Shown: piece after piece, positions 7,908-18,100 of the stretch | Layout of the letters: each line of letters opens with the position of its first letter | How positions within the stretch are numbered: the stretch's first letter is position 1 | NCBI GenBank assembly: GCA_039810585.1 | Contig: JBDHXF010000007.1 | Span: 1-64,000, forward strand | Source of the DNA: JBBATK01 sp039810585 | Lineage (GTDB): Bacteria; Bacteroidota; Ignavibacteria; Kapaibacteriales; NICIL-2 | Length of the DNA stretch: 64,000 bases | Direction: 5' to 3' | The notes under the pieces: generated by a model | What the model saw: the letters and a program-made list of their open reading frames with translations, nothing else | Told to the model about the DNA's origin: nothing | Database searches by the model: none | Program-made: the position numbers and the translations under genes

Positions 7908-10900
7908 TTAGCGTCCACCGGAGACGGCCAATCGCACTTCCACCCCAACTTCTGTTGTGCTGTATCCGGGATTCGCTGCACCGCTGGTAAAATTACCGGT
8001 GTACTTGACAAACGCGGTTGCCGTTAGTCGATTGCTTACGGTATAGCGAGCGCGAGGTTCCAACATAATCATCGTCGAACCATCCAGATCTGATCCTGCC
8101 GCAGCTTTCACAGGATCCGGATCGGCAAGTTGGTAGGTAGAGCGGTTTCGTCGTTGGAAGGTGGTGTTGAACGAGAATTCAACATCATTCTTCAGTTCAA
8201 TGCCCAGGAGTGGGAAGGAGAATCCATGAATGGCGTATCCCGCATTGATGTTGAACTCATGAACATTTTCCTTCGACATGGTGGCCGCCGATGTGACGAG
8301 TGAGTAACTCGTTGTCAGGTTATAGCGGAAAGTACCGGTCAGTGTTCCCTTTAGCTTCTTCTCGTCGAATGCCATATTGATACCGACAAGCGGCCGGAAG
8401 TCCATCTTAATGGTCTGAGCATCTACCGTCCGCCCATTATCGTCACTATGCGCGCTCTCGGTGTAGAAGGTCTGATAGGCATGTTCGAGCGAAACCTTCT
8501 GTGCGATGCCACCAAAGAAGAAATACTTCTCGATACCATCCCAGTGCAATGCCCAGTTTACCTGAGGCAAGTAGCGCGTTAGCACTCCGGGAAGAAACTC
8601 GAAGGCTTGCAAGCCACCGATAAACGCATCGGTCATGGCATTCTGCATGGCAACCTTTTCCGGTATACTGAGGGAGTCAGGACTCCGACCATTTAAAATA
8701 GGCGCAACAGCAGCGCGATAGCGATCAACTACAGCCGATGGAGAGTTGTTGAGAGCCTTGAAGATGAAGAAGTTCGGCAAGGTGAGGAAAGTGCGGTTGT
8801 AGCGCTCCGTAATGATGACATTACTATAACTCATGTTGCCATTAGCGTCCGTCGTCGTTAGCTGATTACGATTTTGTCCGAACTCAGACTTCCAACTCAG
8901 ATCGAGTGTTGCGCCTTTCCAAAGCGGACGCGACGTACGTAAATCCAATGAGTTGTTTTGCATGAAGTTGTCGAGCAGCTGTGCATTGGGTGGACGCACA
9001 CCAGGATCTTCCTCAAAGCCAAAGAAGGGAAATTTCGAACTCCCGGTTATATGGAAGCTACCATGAGGATACCGCACTAAACCAAGTTGATACGCGGCCG
9101 AAGGCCCTAAGAATTCCTCACTTGCCCTACCCGTGAAACCACGCGCCCAGAGATTTGAAAATCCGTTGCCGCCAAATACACCCGGAGTGACCGCGGTGTT
9201 GTTTTGGTTGAAATTGATGTTGAGCGACTCGTAGTCGAAGAATATCGAGCGCACCAAATCGACTGCCTCGTCCAGAATAGAGCTGTGTTTGGACGTATCA
9301 ACTTTCGCACCCGGAATTGGGGGCTGAATTCCAAACCAAGAGTTTGTCATAGTCCGCAAGCGCAACGAACTGTTCACGCGAATGCTATTGGCGTACGACG
9401 CACGTTTGGAAACGTCGCGCAAGGTTGGATCGTTTTGCAGAGGATCCACCCAAATGAAGTTTGTTGAGAATGATCCACTGGCGTCAAAATAGCGATTGAT
9501 GTTTCCTATTTCCGGGAGACGGGGACGGAAGTTTAAGACAAAGTTTTGCGACAGATTGTTGGGTGTACCAAAGTTGACCAATCGACTTTCCGAGAACAGC
9601 ATTTTCTTGGCCACCTCGGAACCGGTGAGTTGATGTCCTAAACTGTCCAATTCCAGTGGCACCAGCGTACTCCCGGAAGTGACACTGTAATCCAATGCCG
9701 GTGAGAGAAAGCCTCCCTCCGATAATTTCCAGCCCAGCACCATGGAGTTGGTGGCGTTGAACAGCCGCACCGGTGAATTTGGGTAATCAATAAACCACGA
9801 CTGCTCCGTTTGTCGAGACCGCGAGATTTTCGTGCTGAGCGTAACAGTTTGCGGTAAGAGATTCAACTTCCAATCCTTGTACGCACTGAGCAAGGGCCGA
9901 TCCGTCATCCAACCGCCCGTCTTAAATGATAACAGTGGCGGTAGCGAGACCGCATAGTTGGCACTGAAGTCCCACTGCCATCGGAAACGCTCCTCTACCA
10001 CGGGCGATTGCTCCGCTTCTTGGGTGTAGCTAAATCCCATGACCAGTTTGTTGATGGTCTCTCTCACATACCATGCATTGGAGGGCAATCCAAATTTGAA
10101 GCCCATGATGCTGAAGTTCGTCTGCTCAGTCCGTGTCTGAGAACGACGTCGAATGTAATCCGACGCAGCCTGTGCTTCGTCTGTGGTCTTCCCACTATCG
10201 AGTTTTTGTTTGTACACCAACGCAGCGGCAGCATCAACGTTGACGTCGTTCTGCGGCATAAAGAGCGGGTCCACAGCTCGTGTGATGCGAGCAAAGTGCA
10301 CAGGAATGCGAGCCTCCTTCATCGACCTCGGAAGGAATTTCTCAAAGCCGGCGTCTACAGCCATACTAAACGTACGCGAGTTTTCCCTCGATCCAAAGCG
10401 TTCTTCCAGTCGGTGGAAGTAGGGATCGGTGTGGATGTAGCTGGCATTAAAGGTTCCGAGATCGGCAAACTTTATATCAGCGCTTCCTGTTTCGGCATAG
10501 CCTGTCGACCGTTCAGGATCGATAACACGCAGTTCATCCACCCACATGGTGGTGCTCAGCGAAGCCGGACACCTCCCCACCGGATTCGCCAATCCTAGGG
10601 CGAAGTATTGCACTCTGGTGAGTGTGGGATTCCCTTGCACAGCATATCGGGCAGTACTCTGACCCGGCACCGGAAACGTTAAGCGTGAGTACTGACTTAT
10701 ACTATCCCGTTGCTGCTTGATGGCCGTGAGTTGGGCGAGATCGATGTTGACACCAATCCAATCTCGGACCAGAGGAGCACGATACTCATAATAGTTGGCT
10801 GAGTCGGTTCCAAAGCGAATAAAGTACTGGGGTAAACTCGTATCGGCCGAGGTGATGGAATTTGTGTCCGGTGGAATGTAGTCCTGTCCTCCAATTCCCT

Positions 10901-13900
10901 TCACAAAAAAGCGCAGCTTTTTATAGTTGAAAATATCGAAGGAGCGGAAGTATCGGGTCGCGGCACGTTCATCGCCACAAGCCAAGTTGTCAACGCCAAT
11001 GGAAATCGACTGTTCGTTCAACAAGATGTCGTTCTGCGGATCCGGATTAGCAAGCTGGCGTGGCGCTTGCACTCCTGGCGGCATGGTGTAGTAGTCCGGA
11101 GGACCATCATTTTCTTCAAGGTTTGCAAACGACACGCGGAGGGTGTTGTCGGTGATGTTCGCGCTGTTTTCGATTGCTGCATAGTTCACACGTTGCCATT
11201 GCGAACCGGCAAAGCGCCAGTCCACAATCTCTGCCTTGAGTGGACCGCCCTTAAACCACACGCGCAGATACTGAATATTCGAGAACAAGGGATTCCCGAT
11301 GACCGTCTTGTTTCCACGCAGCGGAATGCGATACAAGCGCCAACCGTTTACGCCACCACCGACAACTTGTGGATTATTCTCGGCCGGATCCAAATTGACT
11401 TGATACTCGAAGTAGCTGTTGTCCAGCGCGATGTTCTGGCCATTTTGCTTGTTCAATACCTCGGTATCGGGGAACTGACCCGATTCCGACTGCGAGGCGT
11501 TGCCTTCGTAATTGTTGTACTTATCAAAATCCGATTCGCCCCGATTCCCGTCATTCTTGTTGAAGTCGAAATTGAAATTGTCGCGCGACGGATCGCTTTC
11601 GAGATTGAGCGGATAGGGAACGTTGAGCTTCTCCTTGTTGTCATCCCATTCGTCGATACCCACATCCTCACCCGGATCAATACGATTATTCGGTTGTGGC
11701 GCGGCTGCTGTAATTCCGTCCTCTGTGTTTAAGGTTTGATTGGGAATGACATCTTCCGACACCTGACCCAAATCGATATACATCTGCGTCTTTCCAAACT
11801 CCATCGAGTCCACCTTCATCATGATCTCGATATAGTCGATGTTCTCGAGATCGAAGTTAGAGTTGAACGACGACAATAATCTCTGGAAGCCGCCCCAGAG
11901 CTTGGGTCGATTTGCCACATCATGTTGCCACGGATGTCCGCTCACAGAGTCCCATCGAGGATTTAACTCGTCGATAAAGTCGGGATTCATGTTGTAGATA
12001 CCGCGCGTTTCCGGATAGAAGTTGATATACAGCGCCGAAAGATTGGTATATCCCGGGCGGATCGATCGCTTGGGATAAGGATCGGATTGAGGGATACGAC
12101 CAATAAAGTACTGCCACCATTGAATCTTCGATCGATACAGCGCACGAGCTGTGGGATCCGCCGCAATCGTACTATCCTCCGGCGGAGAGCAGTAGGTCCA
12201 CTGTAAAGGCGACAAGCCCAAAGGAATATCTCGCTGTGCGGATTCAAAATCGTCGATGTACGCCACCGGCGCATTCTCATCTGCCGGTATTTCCGATAGT
12301 CGCTTGTTGGGATTGGGCATCTGCATAGCCCACTCACCCTTTAGATTGATAAGCGACTGTTCTTTGGTATTGAAGAACGGCAGTGAGTTGAGAGCTCTCG
12401 TCAGCCAATCTGCTTTCCACTGGATGCCGAGATCAAAGCCAAGCATCTCATTGGCCACCGGCTCTTCACCCACACGCACACGGTCGATCACGGCTGCCTG
12501 ATTGTAGTACATGTAGGTACCACCGGCATTAGCTGTGAACCACCGATTGCGATACAAGGCCATGTCGGCTCGAACACCGGCAAGAGTCTTGGTGGTGACG
12601 TTCATGATATCGTTCGACTCGTACTCCACCGTCAGATTCGCGCCTGCGGCGGCGGCTTGCGGATTGCGTAGCGTGAGGACTCCACTGACATATTCCACCG
12701 TGTAGTCGTCGTTCTCTTTGAGCTGACGACCATCCAGACGCACCACGACACTGCCGGGGGCGACGTTAAAGCCGAGCGTGATACGACCATTGTTTTGCCC
12801 TTGAACGTTCCCAACAATAAGCCATCGGTCGTACGCAGTTTGTTGTTTTGCCAACTCTACTTGATTATCATACACCGACGCGTAGTAGTATTGCTTGGCT
12901 ACACTCAGTTGACCGTGTCGTGCAAAGGCTGTATCTAATCCTTCGCGGAACGGCTCGAGGCAAGGAAAGATGATCTCTCCATTTCGAGCGTTAAAAAACG
13001 GACTCCCGCTATAATTCGTCGGCGTTGCGCCCGGTATATTGCTGTAGGTTGGCTGCGATGGCTGTGCTGTTCCGGCGTTGGAACTAAAATCGAACACGCC
13101 GTCGCCCGGGGCTTGTCCGTTTCCATTATTCACCTGATCTACTCGCAGTGCCGTTACAATCTTATCACTGGTGCCTTCCAACACGTTAGTAGAATCGTTG
13201 TTGGTTCGCAGGTAGTAAATATCAATCTTAGCGTCAGTCGTGTTAACGTTTGTCGCGTTAATGAAGTAGATGTTCCGCATCTGACGTGCCCAGAGATTCT
13301 TAAATCCCGGTTGCAGGTTCGGTACATAAATCAACTTGAGAATGGCCGTGTCGTTTGCATTGGTAATGAGCGATCCCGTTCCCACATACTGATCATCGTC
13401 CACGGTCGGCGCGGCACCCTGCATCACATAGGCCACGGCATAGGATCGATCCCGGCGCATGTTGATAATGCTGACGGTTCCAAGTGTTTGATCCCATTCG
13501 TAACGCGAAGGATCTAACTTGACAAAACGACCCTTCATCACCTTTCCACTCTCGATGATGGTGGGGTTCTTCATGGCCGCGGGATACCGCTGTTTTTGAT
13601 TGTAGATGATTGGCGACAGCGTATCGTAGGCAACAACGCTCACGCCACTTGTTGCCTGCTCCTTCGTGTCCGCTGTACTTTCATACACTTCGACGCTCTT
13701 CAACAGCAACGATCCCGAGTTGACCGTGGTAGGAATTGAGCTCTGCCAGTACTGACGGTAGAGCGGTTTGTAGACCGTGTCTAAGAAGAAGTGATTTTGC
13801 GCGTAGTCGTAAGCGTGCAACGCAAATGCGGTGCGTGAGGCTCCGCTGTTCACGCTGATAATCTTGCGTTCGCCACGCTTCTGAGAGGCGATTGTTTTAA

Positions 13901-14720
13901 GGAAGAGTGGACCAAATTGGAAGTCGGCCCTAATACCGAACAATGCCTGCGATCCGTTGATGAATGAGGAAGGCGACTGTAGCTGCACATTGCCGACTTC
14001 GACTTTTTTTATGATGTCGTCGTCGTAGCCGTCATAGCCGATTTTGAATTTGTTGTCGAATTCAAACTGTCGTCTCGTACTCCAGTCTGTCCCCAACTTC
14101 AGCTTATCGCCAATCTTGGCGCTGACGTTGATTTGGATATCCTGGGTAAATATTGGTGACGATTGGTTCTGGCCGAAAACGCTAGAAGTTCCAAGGTTTT
14201 GACTCTCCCATCGCCATCCACCGCGAAGGGTGATTTCGCCGTTGACATTTATACTGATTTCAGGTTTCCCAAATATTCCGGTCAGAGGGTTGGGCGGGAT
14301 AGGAATAGCAACGTTGGTGGCTTGGGAGAGGAGCTTGGCGAGTTGATCGCCACTCATGGCTCGTTTTAAGTCGTAGACGGTAACCAAGCTGTCCCATATG
14401 TGCTGCGAAATCTGTCGGCGACGCAGAGCCAGGTAGTCGTCGAGCGACATCGTTACCGGAACAGCAACCTCTACCCCATTGATCTTCTCCCGAATATCCA
14501 CTTTCGACGCCGTGGAGTCGATGGAACGTAGGATGTCTAAACCTTGTGGCAGACCGTAGGTCTGTGGTCCAAACTTTGAGCCTGAGAAATCGTGTTGCAC
14601 CGGTGGTATTGGGCGCAACGGTGTGCTGTCCTGCGCCGGAGGCGCGTACGAATAAAGACTCACTGTTTGCAGACACAAACAGCACAAGGCAATGGCTATG
14701 ACGAATCGGGATGAGGTCAT
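7908..14720 (-). CDS. sprA: T9SS outer-membrane translocon SprA
   Basis: SprA (Sov) is the giant single-polypeptide beta-barrel through which type IX secretion cargo crosses the outer membrane. This copy has 2270 residues, close to the roughly 2400 of Flavobacterium SprA. It has an N-terminal signal peptide (ITSSRF-like n-region followed by VIAIALCCLCLQ), repeated SprA_N-type strand regions, and the family hallmark AYIDDFESAQRDIPLGL near residue 820. Many amphipathic strands with aromatic ends fill the C-terminal half. The ATG at 14720 directly precedes the signal peptide; upstream in-frame starts at 14759 and 14774 would add an unlikely n-region. The clients in this window are the proteins at 134-3625 and 27229-28866. 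Other T9SS genes (porV, gldKLMN) are not present here. Confidence 0.95.
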   Translation of the reverse strand: MTSSRFVIAIALCCLCLQTVSLYSYAPPAQDSTPLRPIPPVQHDFSGSKFGPQTYGLPQGLDILRSIDSTASKVDIREKINGVEVAVPVTMSLDDYLALRRRQISQHIWDSLVTVYDLKRAMSGDQLAKLLSQATNVAIPIPPNPLTGIFGKPEISINVNGEITLRGGWRWESQNLGTSSVFGQNQSSPIFTQDIQINVSAKIGDKLKLGTDWSTRRQFEFDNKFKIGYDGYDDDIIKKVEVGNVQLQSPSSFINGSQALFGIRADFQFGPLFLKTIASQKRGERKIISVNSGASRTAFALHAYDYAQNHFFLDTVYKPLYRQYWQSSIPTTVNSGSLLLKSVEVYESTADTKEQATSGVSVVAYDTLSPIIYNQKQRYPAAMKNPTIIESGKVMKGRFVKLDPSRYEWDQTLGTVSIINMRRDRSYAVAYVMQGAAPTVDDDQYVGTGSLITNANDTAILKLIYVPNLQPGFKNLWARQMRNIYFINATNVNTTDAKIDIYYLRTNNDSTNVLEGTSDKIVTALRVDQVNNGNGQAPGDGVFDFSSNAGTAQPSQPTYSNIPGATPTNYSGSPFFNARNGEIIFPCLEPFREGLDTAFARHGQLSVAKQYYYASVYDNQVELAKQQTAYDRWLIVGNVQGQNNGRITLGFNVAPGSVVVRLDGRQLKENDDYTVEYVSGVLTLRNPQAAAAGANLTVEYESNDIMNVTTKTLAGVRADMALYRNRWFTANAGGTYMYYNQAAVIDRVRVGEEPVANEMLGFDLGIQWKADWLTRALNSLPFFNTKEQSLINLKGEWAMQMPNPNKRLSEIPADENAPVAYIDDFESAQRDIPLGLSPLQWTYCSPPEDSTIAADPTARALYRSKIQWWQYFIGRIPQSDPYPKRSIRPGYTNLSALYINFYPETRGIYNMNPDFIDELNPRWDSVSGHPWQHDVANRPKLWGGFQRLLSSFNSNFDLENIDYIEIMMKVDSMEFGKTQMYIDLGQVSEDVIPNQTLNTEDGITAAAPQPNNRIDPGEDVGIDEWDDNKEKLNVPYPLNLESDPSRDNFNFDFNKNDGNRGESDFDKYNNYEGNASQSESGQFPDTEVLNKQNGQNIALDNSYFEYQVNLDPAENNPQVVGGGVNGWRLYRIPLRGNKTVIGNPLFSNIQYLRVWFKGGPLKAEIVDWRFAGSQWQRVNYAAIENSANITDNTLRVSFANLEENDGPPDYYTMPPGVQAPRQLANPDPQNDILLNEQSISIGVDNLACGDERAATRYFRSFDIFNYKKLRFFVKGIGGQDYIPPDTNSITSADTSLPQYFIRFGTDSANYYEYRAPLVRDWIGVNIDLAQLTAIKQQRDSISQYSRLTFPVPGQSTARYAVQGNPTLTRVQYFALGLANPVGRCPASLSTTMWVDELRVIDPERSTGYAETGSADIKFADLGTFNASYIHTDPYFHRLEERFGSRENSRTFSMAVDAGFEKFLPRSMKEARIPVHFARITRAVDPLFMPQNDVNVDAAAALVYKQKLDSGKTTDEAQAASDYIRRRSQTRTEQTNFSIMGFKFGLPSNAWYVRETINKLVMGFSYTQEAEQSPVVEERFRWQWDFSANYAVSLPPLLSFKTGGWMTDRPLLSAYKDWKLNLLPQTVTLSTKISRSRQTEQSWFIDYPNSPVRLFNATNSMVLGWKLSEGGFLSPALDYSVTSGSTLVPLELDSLGHQLTGSEVAKKMLFSESRLVNFGTPNNLSQNFVLNFRPRLPEIGNINRYFDASGSFSTNFIWVDPLQNDPTLRDVSKRASYANSIRVNSSLRLRTMTNSWFGIQPPIPGAKVDTSKHSSILDEAVDLVRSIFFDYESLNINFNQNNTAVTPGVFGGNGFSNLWARGFTGRASEEFLGPSAAYQLGLVRYPHGSFHITGSSKFPFFGFEEDPGVRPPNAQLLDNFMQNNSLDLRTSRPLWKGATLDLSWKSEFGQNRNQLTTTDANGNMSYSNVIITERYNRTFLTLPNFFIFKALNNSPSAVVDRYRAAVAPILNGRSPDSLSIPEKVAMQNAMTDAFIGGLQAFEFLPGVLTRYLPQVNWALHWDGIEKYFFFGGIAQKVSLEHAYQTFYTESAHSDDNGRTVDAQTIKMDFRPLVGINMAFDEKKLKGTLTGTFRYNLTTSYSLVTSAATMSKENVHEFNINAGYAIHGFSFPLLGIELKNDVEFSFNTTFQRRNRSTYQLADPDPVKAAAGSDLDGSTMIMLEPRARYTVSNRLTATAFVKYTGNFTSGAANPGYSTTEVGVEVRLAVSGGR

Positions 14721-14992
14721 GCTTTTCGTGCTACGGGAACAGCATCCTGTAAACGACATATACGCGAGGTACATGCGTTCTCTGTTCCACCTTACTCACA
14801 GTACATTGAAGAGAGCGTCGTGCTCAAAAAAGTAGCAATTCGACCGATAGGACCTCAAATGAATGTGGGAGCTCCAACAAAAAACTGAAAACAGGGCTTT
14901 CAGAAGGTATCAAATTTAGTCAATGGAGCTTTTGTAGGCACGAAAAACAATCATCTGAACGAGTGTCGGGAGGAAATATTGTGAACTTCAGA

Positions 14993-17900
14993 TTATGAGT
15001 TTCCATTTTCATTCTCAGAAGAATCTTCTGCCTTCAGATCCAATTCGATTTCCACCGGGCTAACAGCATGAGCTTCCGGCTTAAGGACCGCTGATTTGAG
15101 GAGAACGAAGGGAAGAACGATGAGAAGGAGAGGTAGTGCCACCACCAGTCCGCCGATAACAGCTATTGCCAAGGGTTGGTGCAATTGAGCACCCGTTCCG
15201 ATCCCTAATGCGAGAGGAAGGAGGGCGACAATGGAGCAGGTCGCGGTCATAAGCTTTGGCCGTAAACGGGAAGCGATCGCATAGTGAACACTTTGACGCA
15301 CGGATGCCTGTGGTCGAGCCAAGCCATAGATCGCAAGTGTAAAAATGGCATTCTCGGCGATGATCCCCACCACCATAATAATCCCCATGTAGCTTCCTAC
15401 ATTCAAGCTCACGCCACTCAGCGCAAGAGCTGCTACGCTACCGCTAATACCGAGCAGCGCAACGACCACCACTACAAGGGCCGCTCCGATTTCACGAAAG
15501 AGGAAAACGTTCACACAAAAAATGAGTAACAACGCTGCGGCGAGTATTTCGAGTAACTCCGAAAATGCCTGTTGTTGTTGCGCATAGGCTCCGCCTATGC
15601 TAATGTGATACGAAGGCGGAAGTACGACACTCTCCCTCACTTTCTGTTCGATGTCATGGAGTGTGGATCCCAAATCACGCCCATTAAGTCGAGCGCTGAT
15701 CACCCCCATAGTTTTTTGATTCTCGCGTTGAATTTCTGCCACACCGGCTTCCGGTGTTATGGTCGCCACGGTGGATATGGGTTTCATCATCCCGTTGGGC
15801 AAGAGGATCGAAGCCATGGACAGACCGTGTATACTTGTACGCAACGCATCAGGGTACATTACTCTAATGTTTACGAGTTGCTCATGATCTTGAACGGTAC
15901 CTGCTACCGAACCTTCCAGTTGGGTTTGCAGCTGAAAATGAAAATCCTCCGGACTTAACCCAAGCTGAGCAAGCTTAGGGACATTGGGTTGGATATTCAG
16001 CTCAGGTCCTGCAACCACAACACCGTCGAATACATCTTCAGTACCAGGAACCAAGCGAACGATGTCCGCCACCTGCGTGGAAAGTGCGTTGAGAGTCTTG
16101 GGATCGTCGCCAAATATTTTCAGTTCAATGGGTTGCACAGATGTCATTAAATCGCCTAACATGTCGGATATCACTTGCCCAAAGTCTACTTTAAGCTGTG
16201 GAACCATTTCATGGATACGTTGCCGGATATCCTCTGTAATCTGATCTGTGCTGCGCTTTCGGTCCTCTCGAAGTTGAATCAGGTAGTCACCGTAATTCGG
16301 CTCGGTGATAAAAAAACCCATTTGTGTGCCCAGACGTCGCGAAAAGCTCTGAACTTCCGGTGTCTGGCGGATGAGATCGTCGACCACTTTGAGCATGCCA
16401 TCACTTTGGTCCAGAGTAGTCCCGGGCGGGCTACTGAAATCACACACGATGCTTCCCTCATCCATTTCCGGAAGAAATCCTGAAGGAAGACGCGCTGGTA
16501 GCACGAACAGCACAACCGCACTGCTTATGACAACAGTGGCAGGAATCCACCATCGATGCAAAACTGACTCCAACCACGTGGATTTAAAGTGATGGACAGA
16601 CGATGTTTCGTGCTTTTGGAGTTGGCGAGCCAGACGTTGGGGAATCACTAAGAACAAACTTGGAAGCACAAGCCAACTCACGATAAAAGAACTCATCAAC
16701 ACTATCATCATCGTATAGGCCATGATGCTGAAGTATGATCCGGCAACACCGCTCATGACAACAAAGGGTGCAAAGATCACGGCAGTGCTCAAACTCGAAC
16801 CAAGCATGGAAGGGAACAGCATTCTCATAACCCGCTGTACGATTCGTGGTGTGGGAACGTCCGGCTCCTCTTCCCTGCTCCTGTGGATCTGTTCCACCAC
16901 AATAACAGCATCGTCAATTACAAGGCCGAGCGACGCCGCGAGGGCACCAAGAGTCATGATATTGAAGGTGTAGCCAAGAAGCGAGAGGATGATAAGGCTC
17001 AGCGATATTGTTAGCGGAACGGAACAAAGTAAGACTAGACTTGATCCGGGAGATCGAAGTGCGATGAACACGACCATGAGTGCCAGGGCGAGTCCAACCC
17101 ACAGTACATCACGTATCGATGCAATAGTTCGTTGAACGAAGTCGACCTGACGGTAGTAAGGCACAAGATGAACACCCTTTGGTAATACCTGTTCAAGTCC
17201 CTTAAGGCGTTCGTCTACTGATGAACTGATGTCCAAAAGATTAGCAGTGGGTTGCTTGACGATAGCTATCAGAGGCACGTCCTGCGCATTGGCATTAATG
17301 CGGACCAGTTCTCTCGCTTCTTGTATCTGAACGCTGGCCACATCTTGTAAACGGAGCAAGCGCTCCGGTGTGTTTTGAATGACAAGTTCCTTCAATTGAC
17401 TCAGCGTAAGAACTGCGTTGTCGGTCAAAGTGAGATAGAGTCGATTATGATCATTCACAAATCCATTCGCTTGAAAAATATTCGACTGCTCAATAGCGTG
17501 TTGTATAAGCGTAGGCGACAAGCCCAGAGTAGACAGTTTATAAGGATCAACCACAACCTGATACTCTTTGGTCCTGCCCCCAATTACACTAACGTCACTA
17601 ACACCGGACACGGCACTGAGGTAGGGTTTGATCGTACGAATCGCTATGGACCGCAACTCCACAGCTGAATAGGGTCCCTCGACAGAGTAGCCCATAATCG
17701 GCAGAATGGACGGATTCATCGCCCGCACGCTCAACGTCGTACCGGTTGGAAGACTGTTCTGCGCCTCGTTGACAAAACTTTCGATTTGCTGTCGTGCTCG
17801 TTCCACATCCGTATGCGACTTCAGAAAAATGGAAAGCTCACAACTCCCTCTGTTTGTACTACTCCGTATGTAATCCAACCCGTCAGTCCTCTTAATCGCA

Positions 17901-18100
17901 TTTTCCAAAGGGATGGTCACCATTGTCATCATCCTGTCTACCGGCCTCTCGCCGGCATCGGCGATAACTTTGATTTTCTCGAAACTGATATCCGGAAACA
18001 AGTCACTGTGAAAGGATCGGAACACGACAGCGCCGATAGCCAAGAGAAGGCATGACAGGACCACTATCGGTATACGATAACGTTGGTAATCCGGTGTCAT
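14993..18100 (-). CDS. RND-family efflux pump, inner-membrane transporter
   Basis: A 1035-residue proton-driven tripartite efflux transporter. Two repeats of a large periplasmic domain plus six membrane helices are visible, with helices near residues 10-28, 330-470, 515-530 and 855-1005. TM4 carries the paired acidic residues in LGLVIDDAVIVVEQ, the proton-relay signature of the RND superfamily. DLFPDISFEKIKV and the early porter domain resemble the CzcA/AcrB families; the Asp-Asp pair is more typical of hydrophobe exporters than of CusA-type metal pumps, so the substrate is left open. It follows the membrane fusion gene with an ATGA overlap at 18097-18100 and is the last gene of the operon. 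Confidence 0.92.
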   Translation of the reverse strand: MTPDYQRYRIPIVVLSCLLLAIGAVVFRSFHSDLFPDISFEKIKVIADAGERPVDRMMTMVTIPLENAIKRTDGLDYIRSSTNRGSCELSIFLKSHTDVERARQQIESFVNEAQNSLPTGTTLSVRAMNPSILPIMGYSVEGPYSAVELRSIAIRTIKPYLSAVSGVSDVSVIGGRTKEYQVVVDPYKLSTLGLSPTLIQHAIEQSNIFQANGFVNDHNRLYLTLTDNAVLTLSQLKELVIQNTPERLLRLQDVASVQIQEARELVRINANAQDVPLIAIVKQPTANLLDISSSVDERLKGLEQVLPKGVHLVPYYRQVDFVQRTIASIRDVLWVGLALALMVVFIALRSPGSSLVLLCSVPLTISLSLIILSLLGYTFNIMTLGALAASLGLVIDDAVIVVEQIHRSREEEPDVPTPRIVQRVMRMLFPSMLGSSLSTAVIFAPFVVMSGVAGSYFSIMAYTMMIVLMSSFIVSWLVLPSLFLVIPQRLARQLQKHETSSVHHFKSTWLESVLHRWWIPATVVISSAVVLFVLPARLPSGFLPEMDEGSIVCDFSSPPGTTLDQSDGMLKVVDDLIRQTPEVQSFSRRLGTQMGFFITEPNYGDYLIQLREDRKRSTDQITEDIRQRIHEMVPQLKVDFGQVISDMLGDLMTSVQPIELKIFGDDPKTLNALSTQVADIVRLVPGTEDVFDGVVVAGPELNIQPNVPKLAQLGLSPEDFHFQLQTQLEGSVAGTVQDHEQLVNIRVMYPDALRTSIHGLSMASILLPNGMMKPISTVATITPEAGVAEIQRENQKTMGVISARLNGRDLGSTLHDIEQKVRESVVLPPSYHISIGGAYAQQQQAFSELLEILAAALLLIFCVNVFLFREIGAALVVVVVALLGISGSVAALALSGVSLNVGSYMGIIMVVGIIAENAIFTLAIYGLARPQASVRQSVHYAIASRLRPKLMTATCSIVALLPLALGIGTGAQLHQPLAIAVIGGLVVALPLLLIVLPFVLLKSAVLKPEAHAVSPVEIELDLKAEDSSENENGNS

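Noticed and set aside
10008..11732. Long open frames on the plus strand inside sprA (up to 221 codons)
   Set aside because: They are antisense to a strongly supported gene, lack signals or family motifs, and read as low-complexity shadows of the sprA codons.
14993..18100. Assigning the RND pump to heavy-metal export (CusA/CzcA)
   Set aside because: TM4 shows the Asp-Asp pair more usual in hydrophobe exporters and no methionine pathway could be traced; the substrate is left open.
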